Positions 28,634 through 38,874 are shown, numbered from the stretch's first letter. The stretch is DNA of 64,000 nucleotides from Sphingomonas echinoides ATCC 14820 (GCF_000241465.1 NZ_JH584235.1:2633713-2697712), one strand, 5' to 3'. Notes: generated by a model from the sequence alone, not told the origin. A program made the numbers and translations.

Positions 28634-28732
28634 CGCTTTGGCGGTTCCAACAGAGTCGCGTTGCCCTATAGCGCGGACGCGGCACTCTGCACCGTTCGAT
28701 CGAGCGCGGGTGGGGCCAGACGACGGGATACT

Positions 28733-29728
28733 GTGCGCTTGCGGGAATGGACCATACATGGCGGTCGGCTTGCGGAAGCGCAGCTTCATTACCGCGACGC
28801 GCCGACACCGTGGCTGGATCTGTCGACCGGGATCAATCCAGAGCCGTGGCCGGGAGCCGACGCGCTGACCTTCGACTGGGCGCGTTTGCCGGACGACGCC
28901 GCGCTTCGTCAGCTTGAAGCGGTCGCCACGGCCTATTTCGGAGCGCGGGGGCCGCAGGTTCTGGCGCTACCCGGCACCGAATTCGGCTTGCGCGGTTTGG
29001 CGACGCTTGGCCTGCCCGCGCCCTTCCGCCATGTCTGGCCGGGGTATCGCACCCATGCCGAAGCGTTGCCGGGGAGCGTCCCCGTGTCCTTCGACGCCGC
29101 GATCGAGCTGGCGGGGCAGGGCGGCACGATCGTGCTGGCCAACCCGTCCAACCCCGATGGGCGCTTGCTTGCGCCTGCCGATGTGATGGCGCTGGCGGCG
29201 GTGCTCGCGCGCAGCGGCGGATGGCTGGTGGTCGATGAGGCGTTCATCGATGCGCAGGACGCCGGCAGTATCGTGCCGTTGCTGGACGGGACCGAGCCCG
29301 TTTTGGTCATGCGCTCGTTTGGCAAGTTCTTCGGTCTGGCGGGCGTGCGTTTGGGTTTTGCGGTGGGGCCCGCCGCGATGATCGCACGTTGGCGCGCGAC
29401 CGTCGGCAGTTGGCCGCTCTCCGCCGCCGCGATCGCGATTGGCACGGCGGCTTATGGTGACAGCGGCTGGATCGCCAGCACCCGCGCCGCCCTGTTCGAG
29501 CGGGCAGCGGCGCTGGACCGGGTGTTGCGCCGCCACGGACTGGAGCCGATCGGCGCTTCGCCGCAGTTCCGGCTGGTGGCGTGCGAGGCGAGCGCGCTGT
29601 TCGACCGCTTGGCGCGCGTCGGTATCCTGACGCGACCGTTCGACTATGATCCGCGCTGGTTGCGCCTGGGTGTGCCCGCATCGCGCGGAGATCTCGCGCG
29701 TCTCGATCGGGCTCTGGCCGGTGGCTGA
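28733..29728 (+). CDS. cobD: Threonine-phosphate decarboxylase
   Basis: This PLP enzyme (CobC in P. denitrificans) makes (R)-1-amino-2-propanol phosphate, the linker of the nucleotide loop. The 331-residue sequence shows HGGRLAEAQLHYRDAP, LDLSTGINPEPWP, the aminotransferase-like ANPSNPDGRLL, and the PLP lysine in SFGKFFGLAGVRLGF (Lys near residue 196). The start is GTG at 28733, the only start codon just ahead of the conserved HGG motif. Its stop overlaps the GTG of cbiB by 8 nt. Confidence 0.93.
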   Translation: MRLREWTIHGGRLAEAQLHYRDAPTPWLDLSTGINPEPWPGADALTFDWARLPDDAALRQLEAVATAYFGARGPQVLALPGTEFGLRGLATLGLPAPFRHVWPGYRTHAEALPGSVPVSFDAAIELAGQGGTIVLANPSNPDGRLLAPADVMALAAVLARSGGWLVVDEAFIDAQDAGSIVPLLDGTEPVLVMRSFGKFFGLAGVRLGFAVGPAAMIARWRATVGSWPLSAAAIAIGTAAYGDSGWIASTRAALFERAAALDRVLRRHGLEPIGASPQFRLVACEASALFDRLARVGILTRPFDYDPRWLRLGVPASRGDLARLDRALAGG

Positions 29729-30662
29729 ACCGGTCGCGCTGGTGGCGCTGGCCCTGGATGCGGCGATTGGGTGGCCCGCCTGGCTGTATCGGCGGATCGG
29801 TCACCCGATCGGGCTGTTCGCCCGAATCCTCGACATGTGTGAACAGGCATGGAACCGGCCCGACCGTTCTTTTGCGGCGCGCCGGGCGCTCGGGGTTCTC
29901 ACGATGGCGCTGCTGATCGGGACGGTCGGCGGGGCAAGCTGGTTGCTGCAACGCGCGGTGCTGGAGGGGCTTGGCCCAATCGGGTGGCTGGTGTGCGCGC
30001 TGCTCGCCTTTCCCGCGCTGGCGCAGCGCAGCCTGGACGATCACGTCCGCGCGGTTGCGCTGGCGCTCGAGCAAGGCGACCTGCCCGCCGCGCGTACTGC
30101 CGTCGCGCAGATCGTGGGGCGCGACCCCGACGCGCTCGATGCCGCCGGGGTCAGCCGTGCCGCGATCGAGAGTCTGGCGGAAAGCTTTTGCGACGGGGTT
30201 GCCGCGCCGTTGTTCTGGCTGCTCGCGTTGGGGCTGCCGGGCGTGTGGATGTACAAGGCGATCAACACCGCCGACAGCATGATCGGCCACCGTGAGCCAC
30301 GCTGGCGCGCGTTCGGCTGGGCGGCGGCGCGGATCGACGATGGGGCGAACCTGGTACCGGCGCGCCTTGCCGGGATCGCGATTTGCCTTGCCGCAGGCAA
30401 AGGGTGGCGAACGATGGCGCGCGATGCGGGCAAGCACGCCTCCCCCAATGCCGGATGGACCGAGGCGGCGATGGCGGGCGCGCTCGATCTGCGGCTGGTT
30501 GGCCCGGTCTGGTATGATCGCGTTCTGCACGACAAGCCCTGGATCGGCGCGCACGGACGCAACGATGCGGGGGGCGTCGACATTCGCCGCGCGCTGGTGA
30601 TTTATCGCCGGGCGTGCCTGTTGCTGTGGGCAATCGCAGGAGGGCTGGCATGGGCGCTGTAA
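29721..30662 (+). CDS. cbiB: Adenosylcobinamide-phosphate synthase
   Basis: The 313-residue integral membrane enzyme (CobD in P. denitrificans) attaches aminopropanol (phosphate) to adenosylcobyric acid. It contains [22 protein letters not shown], the conserved [17 protein letters not shown] (residues ~153-169), [14 protein letters not shown] (residues ~178-191) and [17 protein letters not shown]. Start GTG at 29721 overlaps the preceding cobD stop. Its end overlaps cobQ by 13 nt. Confidence 0.95.
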   Translation: MAEPVALVALALDAAIGWPAWLYRRIGHPIGLFARILDMCEQAWNRPDRSFAARRALGVLTMALLIGTVGGASWLLQRAVLEGLGPIGWLVCALLAFPALAQRSLDDHVRAVALALEQGDLPAARTAVAQIVGRDPDALDAAGVSRAAIESLAESFCDGVAAPLFWLLALGLPGVWMYKAINTADSMIGHREPRWRAFGWAAARIDDGANLVPARLAGIAICLAAGKGWRTMARDAGKHASPNAGWTEAAMAGALDLRLVGPVWYDRVLHDKPWIGAHGRNDAGGVDIRRALVIYRRACLLLWAIAGGLAWAL

Positions 30663-32110
30663 TGTTGCAGGGGACCGGCTCGGATGTCGGAAAATCGGTG
30701 CTGGTGGCGGGGCTGTGCCGCGCGCTTGCCAATCGCGGATTGCGCGTGCGCCCGTTCAAGCCGCAGAATATGTCGAACAACGCCGCCGTCACCGCCGATG
30801 GCGGCGAGATCGGGCGGGCCCAGGCGACCCAGGCGATTGCCTGCCGCACCGAGCCGACTACCGACATGAATCCGGTGCTGCTGAAGCCGCAGGCCGATCA
30901 CACATCGCAACTGATCGTGCATGGCCACGTGCGCGGCACCTTGCGCCCGGGCAATTACCGGCAAGCGCGCGGGGCCCTGCTGGAGGATGTGCTGGCGAGC
31001 TATCGTCGGCTGCGCGCCGAATGTGATGTGGTGGTGGTGGAGGGGGCGGGGTCGCCCGCCGAGATCAACCTGCGGGCTGGCGACATCGCCAATATGGGGT
31101 TTGCTCGCGCGGCGGGGGTGCCGGTGGTGCTGGTCGGCGATATTGATCGCGGCGGTGTGATCGCGGCGATCGTTGGCACGCGCGCGGTGATCGACCCCGA
31201 CGATGCCGCGATGATTCACGGCTTTCTGATCAACAAGTTTCGCGGCGATCCGGCGCTGTTCGAGGACGGGTATCGCCAGATCGAGCAACTGGCGGGCTGG
31301 CGCGGCTTTGGCGTGGTGCCGTGGCTGGCCCCGGCGGCGCGCTTGCCAAGCGAGGATTCGGTCATTCTCGAACGCCCGATCGTCAGCGAAGCGCAACGGA
31401 TCGTCATTGCCTGCCCGATCACGCCGCGTATCGCCAATTTCGACGATCTCGATCCGCTGAAGCTGGAGCCGGGCGTGGAGGTGCGGATGATCGCGCCCGG
31501 CCAGCCGATCCCGGCCGAGGCCGCTTTGGTGGTGCTGGCCGGATCGAAGGCGACCATCGCCGACCTTGCCTTCCTGCGTGGCCAGGGGTGGGACATTGAC
31601 ATCCTGGCGCACCACCGGCGGGGTGGCCATGTGTTGGGCCTGTGCGGCGGGTATCAGATGCTGGGGCGCTCGATCAGCGATCCGCAGGGCGTCGAGGGGC
31701 CGCCGGGCAGCGTGGCCGGGCTGGGTCTGCTCGCGGTGGACACCGTGCTTGCCGGGCGCAAGACGCTGGAGCGGGTGCACGGCACCGCGCTTGGTGCGGC
31801 GTTCCAGGGCTATGAAATTCATATGGGCGAGACCACCGGCCCCGATACCGCCCGCCCGGTTGCCCATATGGCCGATGGCCGGAGCGACGGGGCGATCAGC
31901 GCCGACGGGCGCATCGCGGGCAGCTATGTCCACGGTCTGCTCGATCTTGCCGGTCAGCGCGCGGCATGGCTCGCGCGGATCGGGGGGACGGGCAGCGGCA
32001 TCGACCAGCAGGTGGCGGTCGATCAGGCGCTGGACGAAATCGCCGCTTTGCTCGAAATCCATCTCGACATCGACGCGTTGGTCGCGCTGTCACAGATGGC
32101 GCAGGGCTAA
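30650..32110 (+). CDS. cobQ: Cobyric acid synthase
   Basis: The 486-residue glutamine amidotransferase amidates four carboxylates of adenosylcobyrinic acid a,c-diamide. The N-terminal ATP domain has [12 protein letters not shown] and FKPQNMSNN. The C-terminal GATase domain has the nucleophile in [12 protein letters not shown] (Cys near residue 332) and SYVHGLLD (His near residue 428). ATG at 30650 follows an excellent AGGAGGG site at 30638-30644. It ends 21 nt inside the convergent cobS gene. Confidence 0.96.
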   Translation: MGAVMLQGTGSDVGKSVLVAGLCRALANRGLRVRPFKPQNMSNNAAVTADGGEIGRAQATQAIACRTEPTTDMNPVLLKPQADHTSQLIVHGHVRGTLRPGNYRQARGALLEDVLASYRRLRAECDVVVVEGAGSPAEINLRAGDIANMGFARAAGVPVVLVGDIDRGGVIAAIVGTRAVIDPDDAAMIHGFLINKFRGDPALFEDGYRQIEQLAGWRGFGVVPWLAPAARLPSEDSVILERPIVSEAQRIVIACPITPRIANFDDLDPLKLEPGVEVRMIAPGQPIPAEAALVVLAGSKATIADLAFLRGQGWDIDILAHHRRGGHVLGLCGGYQMLGRSISDPQGVEGPPGSVAGLGLLAVDTVLAGRKTLERVHGTALGAAFQGYEIHMGETTGPDTARPVAHMADGRSDGAISADGRIAGSYVHGLLDLAGQRAAWLARIGGTGSGIDQQVAVDQALDEIAALLEIHLDIDALVALSQMAQG

Positions 32111-32809
32111 CACCGCGAGCAGCAAGCCGGTTTCGACCAGTTCGATTCCCGCGCCATGGCAATCCCCCGAAACACCGCCGAGGGTTCGCCGCAGCCACAC
32201 GCCCCACAGGGCAATCAACGGCACCGCGAGCAGGATGGCGGGCACCACTATCGCACCCGCCGCCAGCGCGACGGACCATCCGACGATGTGCGATACGCGC
32301 ACGTGCTCGACGAAGCGCGCGCCAAGCCCCGCATGCAGCGGTGGCAACCACAGCGTCCACACCAGCGGCCCAATGCGCGCGGCAAAGGGCAGCAGGATCA
32401 ACGCCGGGAAAACATCGCCTGCCGCGATCAGGGCGTGGACCAGCACCAGCTTGGCGAGGAGTTGCAGCACGATCGCGACCACGCCGAAGCTGCCGACATG
32501 CGGATCGGCCATCACCGCGAGCAAGCGCGCGCGGTCCTTATGTGCGGCACCGTAGCCATCGGCGAGGTCCGCCAGCCCGTCGAGATGCAGCGCCCCGGTC
32601 ACCCCCACCCAGACCGCCACCGCCGCCAGCGCCGCCACCCAGCCATCGAGCTGTGCGCCGAGCCACGCGCCGCCCGCGACCAGTGCCCCGATGATCAGTC
32701 CGACGGCGGGAAACCAGCGCATCGATCGGGCAAAGTCGCGCTCGGTCGCCTGCACTTGTGGCGTTGGCAGGCGGGTGAGGAACTGGATCGCCAGGAGGAC
32801 GCTTTTCAT
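32090..32809 (-). CDS. cobS: Adenosylcobinamide-GDP ribazoletransferase (cobalamin synthase)
   Basis: The 239-residue membrane enzyme (CobV in P. denitrificans) joins AdoCbi-GDP and alpha-ribazole. Motifs include [11 protein letters not shown] near the start, [11 protein letters not shown], the acidic active-site helix [14 protein letters not shown] (residues ~74-87) and [11 protein letters not shown] at 32809 overlaps the stop of the upstream phosphatase gene by 4 nt. It is the last gene of the long minus-strand cob operon and converges on cobQ with a 21-nt overlap. Confidence 0.95.
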   Translation of the reverse strand: MKSVLLAIQFLTRLPTPQVQATERDFARSMRWFPAVGLIIGALVAGGAWLGAQLDGWVAALAAVAVWVGVTGALHLDGLADLADGYGAAHKDRARLLAVMADPHVGSFGVVAIVLQLLAKLVLVHALIAAGDVFPALILLPFAARIGPLVWTLWLPPLHAGLGARFVEHVRVSHIVGWSVALAAGAIVVPAILLAVPLIALWGVWLRRTLGGVSGDCHGAGIELVETGLLLAVLALRHL

Positions 32810-33375
32810 CGGCGCAGGCCAATAATCTGCGCAGCGGGCGTTTCGCCCCGCCACACGCGCAACGACAACAGGCTGGCATAAGGCAGATCGATCGCCCAAC
32901 TCTGGCGCGCATCGAACCCGCACAGCACTGCCAGCGCCGCCCGCATCGCCCCGGCGTGCGTCACCACGAGCGTTGGCACCGCCGCCAGATTGGCGAGCGC
33001 CTCTGCCACCCGCCCGACGAGATCGGACCAGCGCTCGCCCCCTGGCGGCGCGCAGCCATCGGGGTCGTCCCAGAAGCGCGCGAGCGCGTCACTGTCCACC
33101 GCGTTGGGGGGCAGGCCGTCCCACTGCCCGAAGTCCAATTCGCGCCAGCGCGGATCGATCGTTAGCGGGATCCCTCTCACCGTCGAGATCGCCGCGCCCG
33201 CGTGCTGGGCGCGCGACAAGTCCGATGCGATCAGCGTCGCGACATCCAGCTCGCGCGCCTGCGCCACGCACGCGGCGATGCCCGACGGCAGCGGGGTCGC
33301 GTCGGTGTGGCCGATGAAGCGCCCCGCGCGTTCCGGCTCGCCATGCCGCAGGAGGTGCAGGAGGACGCTGCTCAC
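32806..33375 (-). CDS. cobC: Alpha-ribazole phosphatase-like histidine phosphatase
   Basis: The 189-residue histidine-phosphatase-fold protein has the catalytic LLRHGEPE (His near residue 11), SDLSRAQHAG, RELDFGQWDG and a second His in VVTHAGAMRAAL. It probably dephosphorylates alpha-ribazole-5'-phosphate or adenosylcobalamin-5'-phosphate at the end of the pathway, consistent with its place between cobT and cobS. Specificity is inferred from context. It overlaps both neighbours by 4 nt. Confidence 0.9.
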   Translation of the reverse strand: MSSVLLHLLRHGEPERAGRFIGHTDATPLPSGIAACVAQARELDVATLIASDLSRAQHAGAAISTVRGIPLTIDPRWRELDFGQWDGLPPNAVDSDALARFWDDPDGCAPPGGERWSDLVGRVAEALANLAAVPTLVVTHAGAMRAALAVLCGFDARQSWAIDLPYASLLSLRVWRGETPAAQIIGLRR

Positions 33376-34388
33376 AACGCCTCCGCCACCCCCGCCTCGG
33401 CAAAGGTCGCCATGCCGTTATGCGCGGCGAGTGCGCTGCGGATGACCGACACGGCCACTGCGGCACCGCTGCCCTCCCCCAGCCGCATCCCGAGCGACAG
33501 GAGCGGCTCCAGTCCCAAATGGCCGAGCAGGCGGACATGCCCCGGCTCGGCCGAACAATGCCCGGCGATGCAGTGATCGGTAATGGCAGGCGCGTGGGCG
33601 GCCAGCGGCGCGAGTGCGGCACAGGTGATGAAGCCATCGAGAACCACCGGCACGCGCTGTCGCCGCGCGGCCAGCACTGCGCCCGCAATCGCCGCGATCT
33701 CGCGCCCGCCCAGCCGCCGCAGCGTTTCAAACGGCGTGTGCGGTGCGCCCGCATGATAGGCGAGCGCGCGTTCGACCACCGCGATCTTGCGGGCGATGCC
33801 GTCCGGGTCGACCCCGGTTCCCGGCCCGACCCACTCTGCCACCGCGCCGCCAAAGCTGCGCGCGCACAAAGCGGCGGCGGCGGTGGTGTTGCCGATGCCC
33901 ATCTCGCCGACCACCAGCACATCGAGCTCCGGCGTCACCACTGCGGCCCCGGCGGACAGCGCGGCCAGGCATTCGTCCTCCGTCATTGCGGGGCTTTGCG
34001 TGAAATCGGCGGTCGGACGATCGAGCTCCAGCGCGACCACCGAAAGCTCCAGGCCCGCCGCCGTCGCCAGGGCGTTGATCGCCGCGCCGCCATTCACGAA
34101 ATTGGCGACCATCGCCTCCGTCACGCTGGCGGGAAAGGCGCTGACGCCGTGGACGACAAAGCCGTGATTGCCCGCAAAAAGGGCGGCGCGGCCGCAGGCG
34201 ATGCGCGGCCGCGCGGTGCCCTGCCACCCGGCCATGAACAGCGCGATATCCTCCAGACGACCGAGCGAGCCCGGCGGTTTGGTCAATGCCGCTTGCCGCG
34301 CGCGCGCAGCGCCTGTCGCCGCCCGATCGGGTTCGGGCAAATCGGCCAGCGCGGCATCGAACGCGGCGCGCGATGCAAAACCGCTCAT
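33372..34388 (-). CDS. cobT: Nicotinate-nucleotide-dimethylbenzimidazole phosphoribosyltransferase
   Basis: The 338-residue enzyme (CobU in P. denitrificans) makes alpha-ribazole phosphate from nicotinate mononucleotide and dimethylbenzimidazole. It has LTKPPGSLGRLEDIA, FAGNHGFVVHGVSAFP, GEMGIGNTTAAAAL and the C-terminal LGEGSGAAVA containing the catalytic Glu. ATG at 34388 overlaps the DUF1636 stop (ATGA). It should not be confused with the cobaltochelatase subunit also called CobT. Confidence 0.95.
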   Translation of the reverse strand: MSGFASRAAFDAALADLPEPDRAATGAARARQAALTKPPGSLGRLEDIALFMAGWQGTARPRIACGRAALFAGNHGFVVHGVSAFPASVTEAMVANFVNGGAAINALATAAGLELSVVALELDRPTADFTQSPAMTEDECLAALSAGAAVVTPELDVLVVGEMGIGNTTAAAALCARSFGGAVAEWVGPGTGVDPDGIARKIAVVERALAYHAGAPHTPFETLRRLGGREIAAIAGAVLAARRQRVPVVLDGFITCAALAPLAAHAPAITDHCIAGHCSAEPGHVRLLGHLGLEPLLSLGMRLGEGSGAAVAVSVIRSALAAHNGMATFAEAGVAEAL

Positions 34389-34828
34389 TGCGCGACAAAG
34401 CCCGGCGGCGGCGTGCGGGTGATGAAATGCCCCTTCACGCCCTGCGGCCACTCTTTGAACGGCACGCGGCCATGCTCGCTCTCGGCATAGGCCAGCGCGT
34501 AATCGAGCAAGGCGGTCGCGGCATCGGCATCGGGCGTGAAGCGCCCCAGCACATAGCCGACCTTGCCCGGCGCACGCAGATGCACGGTGCAGAATTCGCT
34601 GCAGGCGAACAGGCACGGCATTTCCTGGACGGCGATGCCCACATAGCGTGGGTCACCGGCCTGCACTTCGCGCAACGCCGCGACCAGCCGCGCGCCGCCG
34701 CGCAAACCGGCCGCATCCTCTTTCGCGTCGCCGCTGTGGCGACAGGTGTTGCAGGCGACGATGGCGGGGCCATCCTCCACGGGGGTCAGCATAAGGTCGG
34801 GGTCTTTCCTGTGGCGGTCATCGTTCAA
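34385..34828 (-). CDS. DUF1636 putative metal-binding protein
   Basis: The 147-residue protein contains CNTCRHSGD (residues ~26-34) and CLFACSEFCTVHLRAPGK (residues ~72-89). That gives five cysteines spaced as in thioredoxin-like ferredoxins, so it could bind a 2Fe-2S cluster or a metal. This matches the DUF1636 family as I know it. Function is unknown, but it lies between bluB and cobT with overlaps on both sides, which suggests a role in cobalamin or cobalt metabolism. A second possible start is ATG at 34792. Confidence 0.85.
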   Translation of the reverse strand: MNDDRHRKDPDLMLTPVEDGPAIVACNTCRHSGDAKEDAAGLRGGARLVAALREVQAGDPRYVGIAVQEMPCLFACSEFCTVHLRAPGKVGYVLGRFTPDADAATALLDYALAYAESEHGRVPFKEWPQGVKGHFITRTPPPGFVAQ

Positions 34829-35465
34829 AAATCCGGTCGTCGACGGGCTCGCGCGCTTGCCAGCCGCGCCGTTCCAGTTCGGGGGTAAGGGAGTCCTCGC
34901 TCGGATAGCCGACGCACAGCAGCGCGATCAGCGACCACTGCGTCGGCACGTCGAGCAGTGTGCGCACCGCGTGCGGGTCCACGATCGACACCCAGCCCAT
35001 GCCGATGCCGCGCAACCGCGCCGACAGCCACAGCGTGTGGATCGCCATCGCGCACGAATAGCGCAGCATTTCGGGCATGGTCGCGATGCCGAGGCCGTGC
35101 CCGGCAGCGGGTCGCTCGTCACAGAACACCGCCAGCACTTCGGGGGCCTCGCGCAGGCCGTGCAGTTTCAGCGCGCGATAGCGATCGTGCCGGTCGGTGC
35201 CGGTGTAGCGCGCTGCGGCTTTGGCGTTTTGCGCGTCGACATGCGCGGCGAGCGCCGCGCGCAAGGCGGGCGTGCGCACCCGCACGAAGCGCCATGGCTG
35301 CGCATTGCCGACCGACGGCACAAGGGCGGCACAGTGCAGGATGTCGCGCAGGTCGGCTTCCGCCACCGCGCGCGGGTCGAAATGCCGCACGTCGCGCCGC
35401 CAGCGCAGCACATCGACGAAGCGCGCCTGAAAGGCGGCATCGAAGGCGGGCGGCCCCTCGCTCAA
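34818..35465 (-). CDS. bluB: 5,6-Dimethylbenzimidazole synthase BluB
   Basis: The 215-residue flavoprotein converts reduced FMN and oxygen to dimethylbenzimidazole, the lower ligand of cobalamin. The fold is nitroreductase-like: WRRDVRHFDPRAVAEADL, PSVGNAQPWRFVRV (residues ~49-62), the Asp-containing FCDERPAAGHGLG (residues ~114-126) and GIGMGWVSIVDP. Its place in an aerobic cob operon and the RRDVRHF start distinguish it from ordinary nitroreductases. It overlaps cobO by 4 nt. Confidence 0.95.
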   Translation of the reverse strand: MSEGPPAFDAAFQARFVDVLRWRRDVRHFDPRAVAEADLRDILHCAALVPSVGNAQPWRFVRVRTPALRAALAAHVDAQNAKAAARYTGTDRHDRYRALKLHGLREAPEVLAVFCDERPAAGHGLGIATMPEMLRYSCAMAIHTLWLSARLRGIGMGWVSIVDPHAVRTLLDVPTQWSLIALLCVGYPSEDSLTPELERRGWQAREPVDDRIFER

Positions 35466-36088
35466 AACTCGATGCCCGCCTGCGCCTTTACGCCCGCGCG
35501 GAACGGGTGCTTGACCATCGTCATGTCGGTGACGAGATCGGCCGCGTCGATCAACGCCTCGGGCGCATTGCGGCCGGTGACGATGACGTGTTTCATCGCG
35601 GGCTTGGCGGCGAGCACCGCCAGCACTTCGTCGAGCGGCAGATAGTCATAGCGCAAGGCGATGTTCATCTCGTCGGCCAGCACCATGTGATAGGCGGGAT
35701 CGGCGATCATGCGCTGCACTTCGTCCCACGCGCGGCGGGCGGCGGCGATGTCGCGTGCGCGGTCCTGCGTGTCCCAGGTGAAGCCCTCGCCCATCGGCTT
35801 GAACTCGACATTGTCGGGAAAGGCGGCGAAGACGCGCGCTTCCCCGGTCTGCATCGCGCCCTTCACGAACTGCACGACGCCGACCTTCATGCCGTGGCCG
35901 ATCGCGCGGACGACCATGCCCAGCGCGGCGCTGGTCTTGCCTTTGCCCTTGCCGGTGTGGACGATCAGCAGGCCCTTTTCGCGGGTCTTGTCGGCCATGA
36001 TCTTGGCTTGCGCGGCCTGCTTTTTGCGCATCTTCTCGGCGTGGCGCGCCTCGATTGCCGCCGCAGCATCTTCGGGTTCAAGCGACAT
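35462..36088 (-). CDS. cobO: Corrinoid adenosyltransferase (CobA/CobO type)
   Basis: The 208-residue enzyme adds the 5'-deoxyadenosyl group from ATP to cob(I)alamin or cob(I)yrinic acid diamide. It has the modified P-loop HTGKGKGKTSAALGM (residues ~41-55), VVQFVKGAMQTGE, and LADEMNIALRYDYL. ATG at 36088 is 11 nt inside the end of cobF. The upstream in-frame extension has no family counterpart. Confidence 0.95.
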   Translation of the reverse strand: MSLEPEDAAAAIEARHAEKMRKKQAAQAKIMADKTREKGLLIVHTGKGKGKTSAALGMVVRAIGHGMKVGVVQFVKGAMQTGEARVFAAFPDNVEFKPMGEGFTWDTQDRARDIAAARRAWDEVQRMIADPAYHMVLADEMNIALRYDYLPLDEVLAVLAAKPAMKHVIVTGRNAPEALIDAADLVTDMTMVKHPFRAGVKAQAGIEF

Positions 36089-36842
36089 CGGCACCGTCCT
36101 TTCGCAAGAGGTAGATATCCATGATCCAGCCATGACGGGCGCGCAGCGCGGCGCGTGCGGCGGCAATGCGCGGCGCGACGGTGGCGAGTGGGCCGTGGAA
36201 CAGCGTTTCCTCCGCCATCCCCAGATAGGCCCCCCACCAGATCGAAATGCCGTGCGGCTCCAGCACATCGAACGCGCAGCCGCTGTCGAGCATGACGACA
36301 ACCGTGTCGGCTGCGTCGGGCCAGCCACAGGCGCGCAACAATCGCCCGGTGGTGATGGTGACGGCACCCGCCAGGGCATTGAGCGGGATGGCGTGCGCGG
36401 CGGTGAGCAACTGCAGGCTGGTCAGCCCCGGCACGACCCGCACACGAAGCGGCAGGCCGCCCGCCTGCAACCGTTCGGCGATACGCAAGCTGCTGTCATA
36501 GAGCGCGGGATCGCCCCAGACGAGCAGCGCCAGCCGCCCGCCGTCCGGCAAATGCACGGCGATCTGCGCGCTCCACGCGGCGGCAATGGCGTCGTGCCAG
36601 GCATCGACGGTGTCGGCATAGTCCCCACCGGCATCACGCACCGGCATGTCGAAGGCGACGATCCGCGTCGGCCCGGTCAGCACCCGGGTGCAGATCGCGC
36701 GGCGCAGGTCGATCAGGTCCGATTTCGCCTCGCCCTTGCGCGGCAGCAGGATCAGATCGGCGCTGTTCATCGCCTGCACCGCTTGCGCGGTCAGATGGTC
36801 GGGATTGCCGGTGGCGATGCCGATCAGGTCGAGATCGATCAT
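36078..36842 (-). CDS. cobF: Precorrin-6A synthase (deacetylating)
   Basis: The 254-residue methyltransferase performs C-1 methylation with loss of acetate, a step specific to the aerobic pathway. It shows LIGIATGNPDHLTAQAVQAM, LLPRKGEAKSDLIDLRR, VWGDPALYDSSLRI and VVPGLTSLQLLTAAH, all typical of CobF within the tetrapyrrole methylase fold. It overlaps cobA by 4 nt. Its presence with cobG indicates the oxygen-dependent route. Confidence 0.95.
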   Translation of the reverse strand: MIDLDLIGIATGNPDHLTAQAVQAMNSADLILLPRKGEAKSDLIDLRRAICTRVLTGPTRIVAFDMPVRDAGGDYADTVDAWHDAIAAAWSAQIAVHLPDGGRLALLVWGDPALYDSSLRIAERLQAGGLPLRVRVVPGLTSLQLLTAAHAIPLNALAGAVTITTGRLLRACGWPDAADTVVVMLDSGCAFDVLEPHGISIWWGAYLGMAEETLFHGPLATVAPRIAAARAALRARHGWIMDIYLLRKDGADVA

Positions 36843-37561
36843 GCGTCCTCCATCAACGGGCCAAAGAGGATCAGCGCGGGGGCCGACCCTGCGCCCTTGG
36901 TCAGCGCGTCGGCCAGCGTGGCGACCGAACCGCGCGTCATCCGTTGATCGGCATGGCCGACATTTTCGGCCAGCAACGCCGGTGTCTGCGGCGGCAGGCC
37001 AGCGGTGATCAGCCGCGCGGCCAGCGCCGGGAAGGTGCGCTTGGGCATGAACACCACGGTCGTCGCGTCGGCATCGGCGAGCGCGGCCAGATTGAGGTCC
37101 TGCGGCAGCGCCCCGGTTGCGTCATGGCCAGTGATGAACTGCACGCGCCGCGCCCGCATCCGCCGCGTGAGCGGGATGGCGGCGGCGGCAGCGGCGGCGC
37201 TGGCCGAGCTGACGCCGGGAATGATCTCGAAGGGGATGTCCGCCAGCCGCAAGGCTTCGATCTCTTCCTCCAGCCGACCGAAGATTCCGGCATCGCCCGA
37301 TTTCAGGCGCACCACCCTTCCGCCGGTGGCGGCATGGGCGACGAGCAGGCGGTTCACGTCACTCTGGCTGGGGGAAGGGCGACCCGCGCGCTTGCCGACA
37401 TCGACCAAGGTTGCCCCCGCGCGGACATGGTCGAGCATCGCGCCCGCAGCCAGGTCGTCGAACAGCACGGCATCGGCCTGTTGCAGCCGCGACAGGCCCT
37501 TCAGCGTCAACAACTCAGGGTCGCCGGGGCCTGCGCCGACAAAGGAAACGAAGCCGGTCAT
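36839..37561 (-). CDS. cobA: Uroporphyrinogen-III C-methyltransferase
   Basis: The 240-residue SUMT converts uroporphyrinogen III to precorrin-2, the entry to the corrin branch. Motifs are FVGAGPGDPELLTLKG, VDVGKRAG, VVRLKSGDAGIFGR and the PGVSSASAAAAAAAIPLT segment, followed by FITGHD. There is no CysG-type dehydrogenase domain. It overlaps cobF and cobB by 4 nt each. Confidence 0.96.
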   Translation of the reverse strand: MTGFVSFVGAGPGDPELLTLKGLSRLQQADAVLFDDLAAGAMLDHVRAGATLVDVGKRAGRPSPSQSDVNRLLVAHAATGGRVVRLKSGDAGIFGRLEEEIEALRLADIPFEIIPGVSSASAAAAAAAIPLTRRMRARRVQFITGHDATGALPQDLNLAALADADATTVVFMPKRTFPALAARLITAGLPPQTPALLAENVGHADQRMTRGSVATLADALTKGAGSAPALILFGPLMEDA

Positions 37562-38874
37562 GGTGCGGTGGCGATCATGTGAAAGTAGCTGCCGGTGACG
37601 CGGCCACGCTGCGAGCCGGTTTCCGCGACCGCTGCGCCATCGGCGTCGGTTACGCGCGCGAGCGGTGCATCGGTCTGCTCGATGACGGTGGAATAATGGA
37701 ATTCATGCCCGCGCAGCCGCGTGCCCGCCGCCAGGGCTCCCACCGGTGCCGACAGTTCGGCCAGGCGATAGCCCAGATGCATCCGGCGCTTGGCATGGCT
37801 GGTGACCAGCCCGAGCAGCCCCGCCATGCGATGCGCCGTGCCGTCTTTGTCGATCAGCGCCGTGCCCAGCACCATATAGCCGCCGCATTCGCCATGAACC
37901 GGGCGCGTCTCGGCATGGCGGCGAAGGCCATGGAGAAAGGTTGTGGCGGCGGCGATCGGCCCGGCGTGCAGCTCGGGATAACCGCCGGGTAGCCACACCA
38001 TATCGGCGGTGGCATCAGGTGCTTCGTCGGCGAGCGGGGAGAAGGGAAGGATTTCCGCACCGGCGCGCCGCCATCCCTCCAGCACATGCGGATAGACGAA
38101 CGAAAAGGCGGCATCGCGCGCGATTGCGATGCGCTGGGCGGGGGGCGGGGGCAGTCCCGCCCCGTCGCGCGTGTCGGCATGTTCGTGCGAGCGCGCTGCG
38201 GCGCAGATCGCGTCGAGATCGGCATGGTCGCGCAGGAAGGCGGCATAAGCGGCGATGGCGGCGTCCAGCGCGGGATGTTCGATCGCCTGCACGAGTCCGA
38301 GATGCCGCTCGGGCAAGGTCAAGTCGCCACGGCGCGGCAAGGCCCCCAGTACCGCAATCCCCACCGCTTCCAGTCCGCGCCGTACCAGCCGTTCATGGCG
38401 CGGGCTGGCGACGCGGTTGAGGATGACCCCGGCGAGCGGTACAGTGGGATCGAGCAGCTTGAACCCAAGCGCGATCGCTGCCGCAGACTGCGCCTGGCCC
38501 GATACGTCGATCACCAGCACGACGGGCCAGCCCATGCGGCGCGCGATATCGGCGCTCGCGCCATTGCCGCTGGCACCGGGTTGGGCAACGCCGTCGTAAA
38601 GCCCCATCGAGCCTTCGGCGAGGACGAGATCCGCGCCCGCCGCTTCGCCCGCGATCGTATCGAGCAAACCGCCCGCCATCGCCCAACTGTCGAGGTTGAA
38701 CGAGGCGCGCCCACTCGCCGCGCGGTGAAAGGCGGGATCGATATAATCGGGCCCGCTCTTAAAGGGCTGTACCACCAGCCCGCGCTCGCTGAGCGCGCGG
38801 AGCAGGCCCAGCATCACCGTGGTCTTGCCCGTGCCCGAGGCCGGGGCGGCGATCATCACGCCCGGCACGCTCAT
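37558..38874 (-). CDS. cobB: Cobyrinate (hydrogenobyrinate) a,c-diamide synthase
   Basis: The 438-residue ATP-dependent glutamine amidotransferase has the P-loop [14 protein letters not shown] (residues ~9-22), [13 protein letters not shown], and a C-terminal GATase domain with the Cys in [11 protein letters not shown] (near residue 330) and a late HEFHYS. In the aerobic pathway it amidates hydrogenobyrinic acid before cobalt insertion. It overlaps both neighbours by 4 nt. Confidence 0.96.
   Translation of the reverse strand: MSVPGVMIAAPASGTGKTTVMLGLLRALSERGLVVQPFKSGPDYIDPAFHRAASGRASFNLDSWAMAGGLLDTIAGEAAGADLVLAEGSMGLYDGVAQPGASGNGASADIARRMGWPVVLVIDVSGQAQSAAAIALGFKLLDPTVPLAGVILNRVASPRHERLVRRGLEAVGIAVLGALPRRGDLTLPERHLGLVQAIEHPALDAAIAAYAAFLRDHADLDAICAAARSHEHADTRDGAGLPPPPAQRIAIARDAAFSFVYPHVLEGWRRAGAEILPFSPLADEAPDATADMVWLPGGYPELHAGPIAAATTFLHGLRRHAETRPVHGECGGYMVLGTALIDKDGTAHRMAGLLGLVTSHAKRRMHLGYRLAELSAPVGALAAGTRLRGHEFHYSTVIEQTDAPLARVTDADGAAVAETGSQRGRVTGSYFHMIATAP

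Noticed and set aside
28634..28732. Second cobalamin riboswitch between cobU and cobD, or before the NiCoT gene
   Set aside because: Neither spacer contains the B12 box or the CTGTCCC-GCAACTGT core; the only clear riboswitch is at 49707-49914.
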